Below, in pieces: positions 18,319 through 27,846 of a DNA stretch of 38,143 nucleotides. The stretch comes from Acidobacteriota bacterium. Lineage in GTDB: Bacteria; Acidobacteriota; Terriglobia; Versatilivoradales; Versatilivoraceae. The stretch covers positions 1 to 38,143 of the forward strand of contig QHZQ01000002.1 of assembly GCA_003224725.1 (NCBI GenBank). Reading direction: 5' to 3'. The notes beneath the pieces were generated by a model. It ran no database searches, had not been told where the DNA came from, and saw only the letters and a list, made by a program, of their open reading frames with translations. Position 1 is the first letter of the stretch. Each line of letters starts with the position of its first letter. The translations under genes and the position numbers were made by a program.

Positions 18319-19377
18319 TTACCTTTTTCCACTAAGATTTTTCGCCTGCTCCATAGCGATTTCGTTGATCGTGTTGAGGGCCCTGGAATTAGAAGCCCCT
18401 TCGATGGCTTTCACGGCAATCGCCTGTACCTGGGTGTTGGCCTCCTCCAGCTTTTTCGTCAATCCCTCGAGTTGGGCGGCCTGTTTGGCCACCATTTGTT
18501 CCAAAGCTGCGATCCTAAGCTCAGCTACTCGTTTGTCCCCTTCGGTCTCTTTAGCTCTGAGCAGCTCCTCTTGTTTAAATCGAGTTTCACTCCGCTGAGT
18601 GGCTTCTCGTTCGGCTCGTTCCACGGCTGCAGAGAGGTCCCCAGGGAAAGCTGCGACTCTGGCACGCAACTCCGAAAGCTCAGTTTCAACTGTCGATACC
18701 GCTGCCTCACGAGCAGCCAGTTCTTGTTCCTGTTTCAATCGCTCTTCTTTCAACGCCTTTTGCAAACTGGCCTTCTGCTCTTCATAGAGGTCTTTGTCTT
18801 TCTTTCTGGCCAACGATAAAGTGTAATCATATTCTTCTCGCTCCCGCTCACGTTCCTTTTTCAGCTTGGCTTCATTTTCCTTCAGTGCGGCGACGTAGGT
18901 CTCCTGTTCTTTCTTCCAGTCCGCTCTTTTTGCGGCCATCTCGGCTTCAAAGCTTTCTGTTTCCTCGGCCATTTCCGCAGCGAAGACTGCTTTCTTTTCA
19001 GCATGATCCCGAATCAAAGAAGCGAGCGTGTCGGCGGCGAGTCGAGTATCATGGACTTCCTCCAAGTGTTTGGTCTCGATGGCAATCGCTTCTCGAATCT
19101 CCGTCAACTTATTGGCTTCGGCGGTCAGTTCTCGCGACAGATCCGTCAGGGCCTTGCCTACATAAATATTCACATTGGCTAAGCCCGTGATGATGGATTC
19201 AACCGTATAGGTTGACGCTTTTTCTACCACACTCGTTTCAGCCGCCTTCTTCACTTCCATTTGCTTCTCTGAGAGACCCGTACTTTTTTCCTGAAATCTT
19301 GCCACCAGGTCATTATAGGCCTTGAGCATTTCTTCTTTGGTGCTCTTCAGCGACAGGCGTGCAACCGGCTTTTCCAT
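18319..19377 (-). CDS. Hypothetical coiled-coil protein (start placed at MEKPVARLS)
   Basis: RBS ggggggataagc before ATG at 19377; long Glu/Lys/Ala-rich heptad region AEMAEETESFEAEMAAKRADWKKEQETYVAALKENEAKLKKERERER. Confidence 0.75.
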   Translation of the reverse strand: MEKPVARLSLKSTKEEMLKAYNDLVARFQEKSTGLSEKQMEVKKAAETSVVEKASTYTVESIITGLANVNIYVGKALTDLSRELTAEANKLTEIREAIAIETKHLEEVHDTRLAADTLASLIRDHAEKKAVFAAEMAEETESFEAEMAAKRADWKKEQETYVAALKENEAKLKKEREREREEYDYTLSLARKKDKDLYEEQKASLQKALKEERLKQEQELAAREAAVSTVETELSELRARVAAFPGDLSAAVERAEREATQRSETRFKQEELLRAKETEGDKRVAELRIAALEQMVAKQAAQLEGLTKKLEEANTQVQAIAVKAIEGASNSRALNTINEIAMEQAKNLSGKR

Positions 19378-19621
19378 GCTTATCCCCCCTTTTGATCCCC
19401 TCAAATGAATATCTATCTGACCCTTAGACGGTCAGGTCATCTTAATCTAGGAGCTGATTTTTTTGAAAGAGTATTCTAAGCCAGAATTGCAAAGGGAGAC
19501 AATTGAAACGAAGAGAAGAAACCCCACGAAAGCCGATCCTCTCGTGACCTTTGGTCACCCTTCCCTGGGGCAGTCTCAAAAAAGAGAGAAAAGGAGGAGC
19601 TGGAGTTGAGGATTAAGGCTG

Positions 19622-19762
19622 ATTGTAGCGAGCAACCTCAGACCGCCCAGGATGACGGCTCCATCGGCGACTGACCCCTCACCCGGCCTGCGGCCACCCT
19701 CTCCCAATGGGAGAGGGGCTGGGGGTGAGGGGACGGCAGGTTAACAAACTTGACCAAAGTTT
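19622..19762 (+). repeat. Dispersed repeat family A, copy 3 (cleanest copy)
   Basis: attgtagcgagcaacctcagaccgcc...gacccctcacccggcctgcggccaccctctcccaatgggagaggggctgggggtgaggggacggcaggttaacaaacttgaccaaagttt. Confidence 0.88.
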
Positions 19763-19783
19763 GAAGGCGGCTTGAGGCTGAGA

Positions 19784-20563
19784 TTAGACGCTGACAGAGG
19801 CTTTGGCGAGAACACCCCCGTCGCACACCAGGTGAGAACCGGTGACGTACGAAGACTCCTCAGAAAGCAGCCAGACCGCAGCGCGGGCCGGTTCCTCGGG
19901 CTCCGCCAGACGTCCTAAGGGCACCTCGGCACAAATCGTCTTCCGCATCCGGGGAATGTCTTCGGGTCGAACGTTGGCCCACATGAGCCGAGTCTCAGTA
20001 GATCCGGGAACAAGCGCGTTTACGCGGATCCCATATTGAGCGTAATCAATTGCCAGGGTTCGCACCAGGGCTGAGACGGCTCCTTTGGAGGCAGAGTAGG
20101 CTCCTGCTCCTCCGGCAGAGAAAGCAACAAAGGCCGCCGGCGAAGAGGTGCAAACGATCGAACCCCCACAGCCGGCAGCCAGCATGGCACGCACCGCGTG
20201 TTTGCAGGTAAAGTAGACACCGTTGAGGTTAGTCGCCAGGACCCGCTGCCACGCCTCCAAAGGAAGTTCGTGCAGCGCGCCTCCTTGATCCACGCCGGCA
20301 TTGGCAAAAACACCATGAAGGGGTCCTAGTCGCTTGCACGACTCCGCGACTGCTGCTTCGATCTCGCTCTCAACGCTGACGTCGCAGCAGATTCCCACGG
20401 CTGCGCTCGCGTCGCGAGCCAGTGCCTCCTCTGCGACACTGGTCGCAGCCTTGCCATCCAGATCCAGAACGGCGATGCGCGCACCTCGATCGGCGCACAG
20501 GAGAACTACTGCACGCCCAATCCCAGCTCCGCCACCTGTCACAATCACCGTTTTGTCACGCAC
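19784..20563 (-). CDS. SDR family oxidoreductase
   Basis: VIVTGGGAGIGRAVV (TGxxxGIG), NAGVD, YSASKGAVSALVRTLAIDYAQYGIRVNALVPG, YVTGSHLVCDGG. Confidence 0.93.
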   Translation of the reverse strand: MRDKTVIVTGGGAGIGRAVVLLCADRGARIAVLDLDGKAATSVAEEALARDASAAVGICCDVSVESEIEAAVAESCKRLGPLHGVFANAGVDQGGALHELPLEAWQRVLATNLNGVYFTCKHAVRAMLAAGCGGSIVCTSSPAAFVAFSAGGAGAYSASKGAVSALVRTLAIDYAQYGIRVNALVPGSTETRLMWANVRPEDIPRMRKTICAEVPLGRLAEPEEPARAAVWLLSEESSYVTGSHLVCDGGVLAKASVSV

Positions 20564-20846
20564 CCGTTCTTCCCGTTTTTGAAGTCACATTTTGGACTGC
20601 TTAAGGCTGCGGTACCCCGGTGACAACTCGTCAAGTCAACTCGACTCTATCAGCACTATACTCGGTGGTAACCGTCCAGAGCGCTGAGCTGACGCTCTGT
20701 TGAGGTGGCATTCTAATCGCCAGATTCTCACTGTGTCAATTTGAATTGCCACATGTTTCATCTCGACTGAGGCAGTGGAGGGAAAATTTCCTTTCGCCGC
20801 TCTATTCGCGCTCCGAAAAGCCCAAGGTGAGAAGTGGCCGTTTTCG

Positions 20847-20860
20847 TTCTACATGTAGAA
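20847..20860. promoter_or_regulatory. Perfect 14-bp palindrome TTCTACATGTAGAA in a divergent intergenic region (possible operator)
   Basis: Exact self-complementary sequence between the SDR gene (-) and the DUF1549 gene (+). Confidence 0.35.
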
Positions 20861-21048
20861 GAGCACGGCTGGCAGCGCTCACCGTGGCTACCAAAGCTTC
20901 CGCCCGAAACTGACGCATTACAGTTTAGCAAAATTACTCATTGAAGAATCTTTGTTCAGTCTGGTAGGATAATTTTGTCTTACTTAGTTGAAAGACGGGT
21001 TTAGAGGCTTCCCACTAACCAAACTCCTCCCCTCGGGAGTTTCACAAG

Positions 21049-23635
21049 GTGCTCTACAATTCCCCAAATCCATTACACCTCTGGAAAAAACTGGGAACTT
21101 CCCTCCTCTGTCTGGCTCTGATCTTCCTGACCTCTCTGGCAAAGGAGGCAGCGCCGCCGGAAAAAAACTCGCTCCCTCCCGCAGCCAGCACGAAGGTGGA
21201 TTTCAAGCGCGACATTCAACCCATACTCAGCCGGAATTGCTATGCCTGTCACGGCGCCAGCACGCAGATGAACGGGCTGCGGCTGGATAATCGCAACTCA
21301 GCGCTTAGTGGAGGCTACTCCGGAGTGGCCATTAAACCTGGAAACAGCGCGGAGAGCAAGCTGATTCAAATGGTGGCAGGTGTCATCCAAGGGAAGATAA
21401 TGCCACCGGCCGGAGAGCCGCTTTCTCGGGAACAGATTGGGCTGCTTCGTGCTTGGATCGATCAAGGGGTTGAATGGCCTGACGAAAGTTCCTCGGTCGG
21501 TAAGGAGCCAACCCACGCACCCAAGAAAGATCATTGGTCCTTCCAACCAATAAAGCGACCCCGCCTACCGGTCGTTCGAAACCGGTCCTGGGTGCGTAAT
21601 CCCATCGACGCGTTCGTCCTATCCAGGCTTGAAAGGGAAGGTATCAAGCCTTCGCCGGAAGCTGACCGAGTTACGCTGATCCGCCGGCTCAGCTTCGATC
21701 TGGTTGGCTTGCCTCCCACTCCTGAACAGGTTGCTGAATTTCTGGCGGACAATCGTTCCGACGCCTATGAGCGTCTGGCCGACCGTCTTTTGGCCTCGCC
21801 GCATTACGGGGAGAAATGGGCCCGTCCTTGGCTGGACCTGGCTCATTACGCTGACAGCGATGGTTACGAAAAAGACAACGCGCGACCACACGCCTGGCAA
21901 TGGCGCCAATGGGTGATTGAGGCCCTCAACAACAACATGCCTTTCGACCAGTTCACCATTGAGCAACTCGCCGGTGACCTGCTGCCGACCGCCACCCTCA
22001 AGGAGAAAATAGCGACGGGTTTTTGCCGAAACACCCTGACCAACCGCGAGGGAGGAGTTGATCCCGAAGAGTTCCGTATCGAGCAGGTGATCGATCGGGC
22101 CATGACCGTGGGGACAAATCAGTCAGAAGGAATTTTATCAGCTTTTCGCATTCTTCAATACCGCCAAAGAAGTCAACATTGAGGCGCCTCTTCCGGGAGA
22201 GTTGGGTACTTACTTACAGGGAAAACCGGAGTATGACAAAAAGAGAAAGGCCCTATTGGCCGAATATAAGGTGCCTGAACTTCAGGCCGATTGGGAACGA
22301 AAGACCCTTGCCGCCGCCGCTAATCCCGGAACTGATGTACCTTATGATGTCGCCTGGGACACCGTAGTCAAGATGGTGGATGGAGGAAAGGAGATCCTCA
22401 GGCTTGATCCTTCTCAGCGGACACAGAAGCAGCAGGAAAAGCTCACGGACCATTTTGTTGGGTTTTACATGATTCCTGTGGGAAAGGAACGTTATGAGGA
22501 GCTGAAGTTCCCGGAACTCAAGGAAAAGCTGGAGAAGCTTGAGGCCGAGTATCCTGGACTCAGCGAAGCCCAAACCATCGCCGAGAATCCGGGTTCCCCC
22601 AAAACCCACATTCTAATCCGAGGCGACTACAAACAACCCGGCATTGAAGTGCAGCCCGGTCCCCTGGCCGTACTAAACCCTCTACCGCAAGATGCCCGAC
22701 CCACCCGGCTTACTTTGGCTCGATGGCTGGTATCCAAGGACAATCCTCTCACCCCCCGGGTCACGGTCAATCGAATGTGGCAAGAGTTTTTCGGTCGCGG
22801 CCTGGTGGAGACTTCCGAAGACTTTGGCACTCGCGGGGAACCGCCCACACACGCGAAGCTGCTTGACTGGTTGGCTATGGAGTTCATGGCCAATGACTGG
22901 AACGTCAAGAAAGTGCACAAGCTCATCGTGACCTCAGCCACTTATCGTCAGTCGTCGCAAACCCGAAAGGTTTTGGAATCGCGTGACCCTTACAACAAGC
23001 TATTGGCTCGGCAGTCGCGTCTGCGCCTTCCGGCCGAACTGGTGCGAGATGCGGCACTGGCTACTAGCGGTCTCTTGAATCCCGAGATTGGAGGCAAGAG
23101 CGTCCGGCCGCCGCTCCCGGCGGGTGTTGCGGAATTGGGATACGCCGGCTCCGTCAAATGGAAAGCAAGTGTGGGGCCGGATCGCTATCGTCGCGGCCTT
23201 TACATATTCTTTCAGCGCACAACGCCCTATCCAGAGCTCATGACTTTTGACGCACCCAATTCCCTGCTGTCGTGCAGCCGCCGCGAACGCTCTACAACTC
23301 CGCTCCAGGCATTAAATTTGATGAATGACCCCGTATTTTTTGAAGCCGCCCAGGTACTGGCGGCGCGAATCATGAGGGAGACGCCGGGAAGCGTGAGTGA
23401 CCGCATAGATTATGCCTTCAAACTGTGTCTGGCTCGGGCACCCAGGCCACAGGAGAAAGATCGTTTGCTGAACTACTACCGCCAACAGAAAGAGATATTG
23501 GGGCAGGAACCAGAATCTATTGATACCCTCTTCCCTGCCAACAATCTTGAAGGTGTTAATGCAGCCGAGGCTGCGGCCTGGGTGGGCATCACCCGGGTGT
23601 TGTTGAATCTCGACGAATTCATTACGAGGGGGTGA
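21049..23635 (+). pseudogene. PSD1/planctomycete cytochrome C-like, DUF1549 and DUF1553 protein, frameshifted by an internal deletion near 22115
   Basis: VDFKRDIQPILSRNCYACHG; FVLSRLEREGIKPSPEADRVTLIRRLSFDLVGLPPTP; EFRIEQVIDRAMTVGT | SQKEFYQLFAFFNTAKEVNIEAPLPGELG in another frame; [38 protein letters not shown]. Confidence 0.9.
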
Positions 23636-23710
23636 AACGTGAAGCGTGAAACGTGAGGCCTGAAGCGTCAATGGAATCTCAAGGCTTTTCACGAATCACG
23701 TTTCACGAAA
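23632..23710. repeat. Imperfect hairpin of CGTGAAACGTGAAG words overlapping the upstream stop codon
   Basis: gtgaaacgtgaagcgtgaaacgtgaggcctgaagcgt (23632-23668) versus ttttcacgaatcacgtttcacgaa (23686-23709). Confidence 0.75.
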
Positions 23711-23753
23711 CATGTGCCGTTCCTTGAGACAGTGTAGTTAGTTAGGAGCAACC

Positions 23754-25199
23754 ATGAACTTGGAGTATTTCAAACGGATCCAAACTCGCCGCCACTTTTT
23801 CCAGGAATGTGTCGGAGGGCTCGGCGCAGTTGCCTTGTGGAACTTGCTGGAACGTGAAGGTCGCACGGCGGCGTCTGTTGAAGGCTTGCCTAAGGTGAAT
23901 CCGTTGTCTCCCAAGCCGCCCCACTTCGCGCCCAAAGCCAAGAATGTCATCTTTCTTTACATGGAAGGTGCTCCCAGCCATATCGACTTGTTTGATCCGA
24001 AGCCCGAGATGAAAAAATGGGACGGTCAGCCGCTGCCCGAGTCGATGACCAAAGACCTCAAGCTGGCTTTCATCAAACCCAACGCCAAAGTCTGGGCCAG
24101 CCCACGCGTGTTTCAACCCTGTGGACAAGCGGGGATGGAGTTTTCGGATTACACGCCTCATCTAGCCACCTGCGCCGACGATATTTGCATGGTCCGCTCT
24201 ATGTTCACCGAGCAGTTCAACCATCATCCCGGTCAGTTGATGTTCAACTGCGGAACTCCGTTAGTCGGGCGTCCTTCCATGGGGGCGTGGGTCACTTATG
24301 GGCTGGGAAGCGAATCGCAAAATCTTCCTGGTTTTGTGGTGTTGAGTTCGGGAACTGGAACTAGCGCCGGGAGCGGGAACTGGTCCAGCGGTTTTCTGCC
24401 CTCAACTTATCAAGGCGTGACCTTTAGAAGCTCAGGCGATCCTGTGTTGTATCTCTCCAATCCGGGCGGCGTTAGTTTGAAGTCCCAGCGAGCCGCTCTG
24501 GACACCATCCGTGACCTCAACGAGCAAAGCTACGTGAACACTGGGGATCTGGAGATCGCTTCCCGTATCGCCTCCTATGAACTGGCCTTTCGCATGCAGG
24601 CCGCGGCACCCGAACTGCTGGACTTTTCCAAGGAATCGCCCAGCACGTTGGAGATGTATGGCGTCGAGAAGGAACCCACCAAGCCGTTCGCTACCAATTG
24701 CCTGTTGGCGCGACGGATGATCGAGCGGGGTGTCAGGTTCGTACAACTGTTTCATGCCAGTTGGGATGACCATACAGAACTCAACGCCCACTTGAAGAAA
24801 AACTGTGAAATCACCGACCAGCCGGCGGCGGCGCTATTGAAAGACCTGAAGCAGAGAGGATTGCTCGACACGACACTGGTTATCTGGGGAAGCGAATTTG
24901 GCCGCACGCCCCTGGTGGAGAGCCGTAATCCGGCTAAGGGCAGTGAGGGTCGTGACCACCATCCTTTTGCCTTCAGTATCTGGATGGCAGGCGGTGGGAT
25001 TAAGGGAGGACAGATAATTGGAAAAACAGATGAGTTTGGCCTTAACATTCTCGAGGATAAAATTCACGTCCATGATTTACAAGCCACCATCCTGCACTGC
25101 CTGGGTCTAAACCATGAAAAGCTGACCTATCGCCACTTGGGTAGAGATTTTCGGCTCACCGATGTCGAGGGCAAAGTGGTTCAAAGGCTACTGGGTTAA
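23754..25199 (+). CDS. DUF1501 domain-containing protein
   Basis: RBS ttaggagcaacc; TRRHFFQECVGGLGAVAL, FLYMEGAPSHIDLFDPKPEM, WGSEFGRTPLVESRNPAKGSEGRDHHPFAFSIWMAGGGIKGG. Confidence 0.95.
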   Translation: MNLEYFKRIQTRRHFFQECVGGLGAVALWNLLEREGRTAASVEGLPKVNPLSPKPPHFAPKAKNVIFLYMEGAPSHIDLFDPKPEMKKWDGQPLPESMTKDLKLAFIKPNAKVWASPRVFQPCGQAGMEFSDYTPHLATCADDICMVRSMFTEQFNHHPGQLMFNCGTPLVGRPSMGAWVTYGLGSESQNLPGFVVLSSGTGTSAGSGNWSSGFLPSTYQGVTFRSSGDPVLYLSNPGGVSLKSQRAALDTIRDLNEQSYVNTGDLEIASRIASYELAFRMQAAAPELLDFSKESPSTLEMYGVEKEPTKPFATNCLLARRMIERGVRFVQLFHASWDDHTELNAHLKKNCEITDQPAAALLKDLKQRGLLDTTLVIWGSEFGRTPLVESRNPAKGSEGRDHHPFAFSIWMAGGGIKGGQIIGKTDEFGLNILEDKIHVHDLQATILHCLGLNHEKLTYRHLGRDFRLTDVEGKVVQRLLG

Positions 25200-25212
25200 T
25201 TTATTCCACCGG

Positions 25213-25600
25213 GAAAAAATCTAACCGCAAGGGAAAATCTAACCGCGAAGGCGCAAAGAACGCGAAGAAAAGCGATGCCCAGGGAAAAGAGGCAAGGCGA
25301 ACCACGAGGGAGCCAGGGGACAGAAAGAAAAAGGTGGAACCGCGAAGACGCGAAGGACGCAAAGAAAAGCAAGACCAAGAAAAGAGACGAAAGGCGAACC
25401 AGGGGAGGTGGGGAGACTCTCAAGGGACAACAGGTCCCCAGGCCATTTCTAAAAATTCACCGCGTTCAAACAGCTTTCTTCTTCCTGTTTCGCTTTCCTT
25501 CGCGTTCTTTGCGTCTTGGCGGTTAGATTCTGCTTCTTTGGTCTTGCTTTTCTTCGCGTTCTTCGCGCCTTCGCGGTTAGATTTTTTTCTTCGCTTCTGA
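25213..25600. repeat. Large compound inverted repeat of AACCGCGAAGGCGCAAAGAACGCGAAGAAAAGC units between convergent genes
   Basis: 25234-25273 and the reverse complement of 25546-25585 are 39/40 identical by eye; a second related pair lies nested inside. Confidence 0.9.
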
Positions 25601-25616
25601 GTTTCTGCGGTTCAAA

Positions 25617-26660
25617 TTACTTCTCCCGCGTCGCCCAACGCTGCAGCTTTTCCTGGAACCCTGGCCGTTGCCGTACTTCCTGGTTGACAAGACCTTCCGG
25701 AATTTCACCTCTGGCTAAAGTCGCGACCTGGCGACAGCACATGCTTCCCAGTTCCTCAAATAACTCATCCGTCCAGGCAATGGCGTGAGGAGCCAGGATT
25801 ACGTTGTCCAGTTGGCACAACGGATGTTGGCTGCTGACCGGTTCGGAAGCAAAGACATCAATCGCTGCCCCAGCAATGGCCCTCGACTGGAGCCTCTCCA
25901 CCAGGGCGTTTTCATCTACAATGCCACCTCGAGCCGTATTGATCAGGTAGGCGCTGGGCTTCATTAAAGCAAGTTCAGTTGAAGCTAGCAGGCCTCGGGT
26001 TTTTTCTGTCAAAGGACAGCACACCACGACGTAATCCGATGCCTTCAAGAGCTCTGGGAGTGCGACCATCCTTACTCCTAATGACTTAGCCCGTGCCAAG
26101 TCTACGTAAGGATCGAAGGCAATCATTTCCTGAGTCCCAAACGGGCGAAGCAACCCTGCCAGATGACCGCCAATTCCTCCCAAACCAACAATGCCAACAA
26201 CCTTGCGACGAATCTCGGTACCCATCCAATAGGATTTTTCATTCCATCGTCCCTCACGGGTCAGACGATCTTTTTGCTTGAAATGATGCCCGAGGGCCAG
26301 CATCCATCCAAGAATAGCTTCAGCAACGGAGTGATTGACCGCTCCCACTGCGATGAACAGGGCCACATCGGCTTCGGTGCAGGCTTTCACGTTAACCATA
26401 TCGTAGCCCACCCCAAACCGACAAATGGCAATAAGGCGATCAGCCCGCGCCAGAGAATCCGTCGTGATCCGAGGGGCCAAGCTTATCAAGGCATCTATTC
26501 CGTCGATTTCATTGGCAGAGAGAGTGGGCTCATAGTGATCCAAAAAGCGATAGTGCATGCTCTTGGCATCATTGAGCAAATTTAATCCAATGTCCTTAAA
26601 AACCAGCTTGCCATTGGATAGAAAATCAGCCGTAAAGGCCACCTCAAAGCTTTCGAGCAT
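25617..26660 (-). CDS. D-isomer-specific 2-hydroxyacid dehydrogenase (phosphoglycerate dehydrogenase-like)
   Basis: VGIVGLGGIGGHLAGLLRPFG Rossmann motif, LINTARGGIVDENALVERL, ILAPHAIAWTDE; start placed at MLESFEVAF. Confidence 0.92.
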   Translation of the reverse strand: MLESFEVAFTADFLSNGKLVFKDIGLNLLNDAKSMHYRFLDHYEPTLSANEIDGIDALISLAPRITTDSLARADRLIAICRFGVGYDMVNVKACTEADVALFIAVGAVNHSVAEAILGWMLALGHHFKQKDRLTREGRWNEKSYWMGTEIRRKVVGIVGLGGIGGHLAGLLRPFGTQEMIAFDPYVDLARAKSLGVRMVALPELLKASDYVVVCCPLTEKTRGLLASTELALMKPSAYLINTARGGIVDENALVERLQSRAIAGAAIDVFASEPVSSQHPLCQLDNVILAPHAIAWTDELFEELGSMCCRQVATLARGEIPEGLVNQEVRQRPGFQEKLQRWATREK

Positions 26661-27191
26661 GTGTACCTCCAGATTCACGAGACTTCTCCAATAAAGCAAT
26701 GTCTCCTGCCTTGGTTGCGAGGGCTTACAATAGCACAGACACTGGTCTCTTGGGAGTCCAAACCTCCAAATGAAGTATCACGATAACATAAGTCTGTCTT
26801 GAGCGATTGGGTGCGAATCATATGGCGATGTCCAAACCCAGAGCTCGGTACGATATGGCAAGGCGCCAAACGCACCCTCCCTGTCAGGTTCGTCGAAGGG
26901 AGCTCTCGTGAAAACAGTCATTTTTGTCACGCGAGCGTGTTGCTACCTGTGTGCGGTCAATTTCTGCAGAAACCAGACCCTCTTCTCTCACCAGCACCAT
27001 CTCCATTCGTCCAAGTAATCCCAAGTACTTCTTATTTCGAGGCCGGCCTTTCCCTTAATCGCAGCTACTGAATATTAAGGCAGCTGGGAAATATAGGATC
27101 GGGCTGGATTCTCCGGTAACGGGCGGCTACTCCCCTGCTATCTGGGCAAGGTCTGCTGGAATCGCCGGTCCGAAGAAAACGAGTTCCGAAG

Positions 27192-27205
27192 TTTCGTATA
27201 CGAAA
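27192..27205. promoter_or_regulatory. Perfect 14-bp palindrome TTTCGTATACGAAA (possible operator)
   Basis: Exact self-complementary sequence inside an approximately 1.1 kb ORF-poor region upstream of the TonB receptor gene. Confidence 0.35.
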
Positions 27206-27846
27206 TGCGAGAATTCGGACGAATTTATTCTTTCTGGCTTCCATTGTTTTTCGAATCTCTTCAAAGCGGACTGCACTTACACACCTAAAACTAAGGACTT
27301 TAAGGTAATGCGAGAAATCTGGTTTGGATCTGGAAACTCGATTGCACGCCTGTTGACTTCGCCAAAAAAGCGGAAAAGGGCTTGAGCCTTATCATCATTA
27401 AGCTTATGCGTTCCTCAGTTCCTGGTCTGGGCTAGAGGCTACGTTTACCCTGAAAATCAGCTTATGATAAATTGGTGGCAATCGTCCGTGTCGATACGAT
27501 TGACGCTATTTTTTGTTTTCGCAAATTCCCTGACTTCATTCATTAGTCTGGGCAGAACACTGTTGTCAAGGCTAAGCAACATTTGGAAGAGGCACGTATC
27601 ACATTACTTGCCAGCTGACGTGACGCTTAGTCTAGCGCCGATTAACTCGGCGTTAAACACTGGCACTACAGAATGCCGTTCTGGGCCGTCCTTCTTGCCA
27701 CTGGCAGGAGTAGTTTCGCTGCACAATGCGCGCTCTTTTTCAAAGAGGGAAATGGCCAAATATCCGAACTTTCGATTTCTCGGTTTTCCTGCTTGGGGGC
27801 TGTAATCAGGCCCCATCAAATCTTGCTTTGATAAGGAGACTTTACC

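Noticed and set aside
25196-25600. Several ORFs (75-88 aa) on both strands after the DUF1501 gene
   Set aside because: Generated by the AACCGCGAAGGCG inverted repeat, giving low-complexity Arg/Lys/Phe peptides.
27464-27805. Plus-strand ORF of 113 aa upstream of the TonB receptor
   Set aside because: Composition does not look like a conserved protein and there is no convincing RBS; left as part of the unexplained leader.
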